Positions 14,384 to 14,399 of a DNA stretch of 14,399 bases are shown in pieces; positions within the stretch are counted from its first letter, which is position 1; every line of letters starts with the position of its first letter. A model generated the notes under the pieces. The model worked only from the letters and a program-made list of their open reading frames with translations, made no database searches and was not told the DNA's origin. The stretch is from SIG440 sp045580025. GTDB lineage: Bacteria > Bacillota > Clostridia > Monoglobales > Monoglobaceae. Made by a program: the position numbers and the translations under genes. Where the stretch lies: assembly GCA_045580025.1 (NCBI GenBank), contig JAZNNB010000042.1, positions 1-14,399 on the forward strand. The letters are read 5' to 3'.

Positions 14384-14399
14384 ACACCCTTTCGGGTGT
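14384..14399 (+). terminator. Terminator hairpin after pckG (cut by window end)
   Basis: ACACCC (14384-14389), loop TTTC, GGGTGT (14394-14399), beginning 18 nt after the pckG stop. Two preceding G bases could extend the stem beyond the window, where the U-tract would lie. Confidence 0.75.

Noticed and set aside
1..14399. CRISPR arrays, insertion sequences, prophage genes or tRNA/rRNA genes
   Set aside because: I saw no regular repeat-spacer pattern, transposase or integrase motif, terminal repeats, or tRNA cloverleaf with a T-loop GTTCGA-type motif.

Overview
The window looks like chromosomal core DNA of a low-to-moderate GC, Gram-positive anaerobe of the Clostridia, probably an Oscillospiraceae/Ruminococcaceae-type gut or rumen lineage. 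This is inferred from strong AGGAGG-type ribosome binding sites, TTG and GTG starts, TTGACA-17-TATAAT promoters (several with an extended -10), a T-box riboswitch, the DUF1385-prmC pair, a PUA-less ProB and a GTP-type PEP carboxykinase. No transposon, phage gene, CRISPR array, tRNA or rRNA was seen.

Layout. (1) 1-354, minus: 5' part of a secreted SH3b protein, probably an NlpC/P60-type cell-wall hydrolase, running off the left edge. (2) 434-3228: divergent promoters, then a well-formed T-box leader (about 574-868) controlling a 762-residue three-domain protein: XRE-type helix-turn-helix, cupin, and an AMP-forming acyl-CoA synthetase. (3) 3248-7155, plus: a YgjV-like membrane protein, a DUF1385 membrane protein and prmC, then rsmE and a small four-helix membrane protein from another promoter, ended by a strong hairpin. 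(4) 7156-7487: a 45-codon ORF with its own ribosome binding site and terminator. (5) 7510-9954, minus: hom-lysC, the aspartate-family entry operon, with a candidate operator at its promoter and an internal translation start in lysC. (6) 10124-11444, minus: a membrane-anchored DUF2500-like protein and dusB. (7) 11511-14399, plus: proB without a neighbouring proA, then a GTP-dependent PEP carboxykinase and the start of its terminator.

The most interesting part is the T-box unit. The leader shows the stem I landmarks, the T-box core and mutually exclusive antiterminator and terminator helices. The trinucleotide in the specifier position reads UUC (Phe), and the UGGU bulge fits a tRNA ending ACCA. 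A T-box on an acyl-CoA synthetase makes little sense for fatty-acid catabolism. It makes sense if the enzyme activates phenylacetate (or a similar acid) so that a ferredoxin-dependent 2-oxoacid oxidoreductase can carboxylate it to phenylpyruvate, giving phenylalanine by a salvage route. The enzyme also carries its own putative DNA-binding and ligand-sensing domains. The substrate and the Phe assignment are inferences; the T-box and the fusion are visible in the sequence.

The rest is mainly housekeeping: translation and rRNA/tRNA modification (prmC, rsmE, dusB), amino-acid synthesis (hom, lysC, proB) and central carbon metabolism (pckG).
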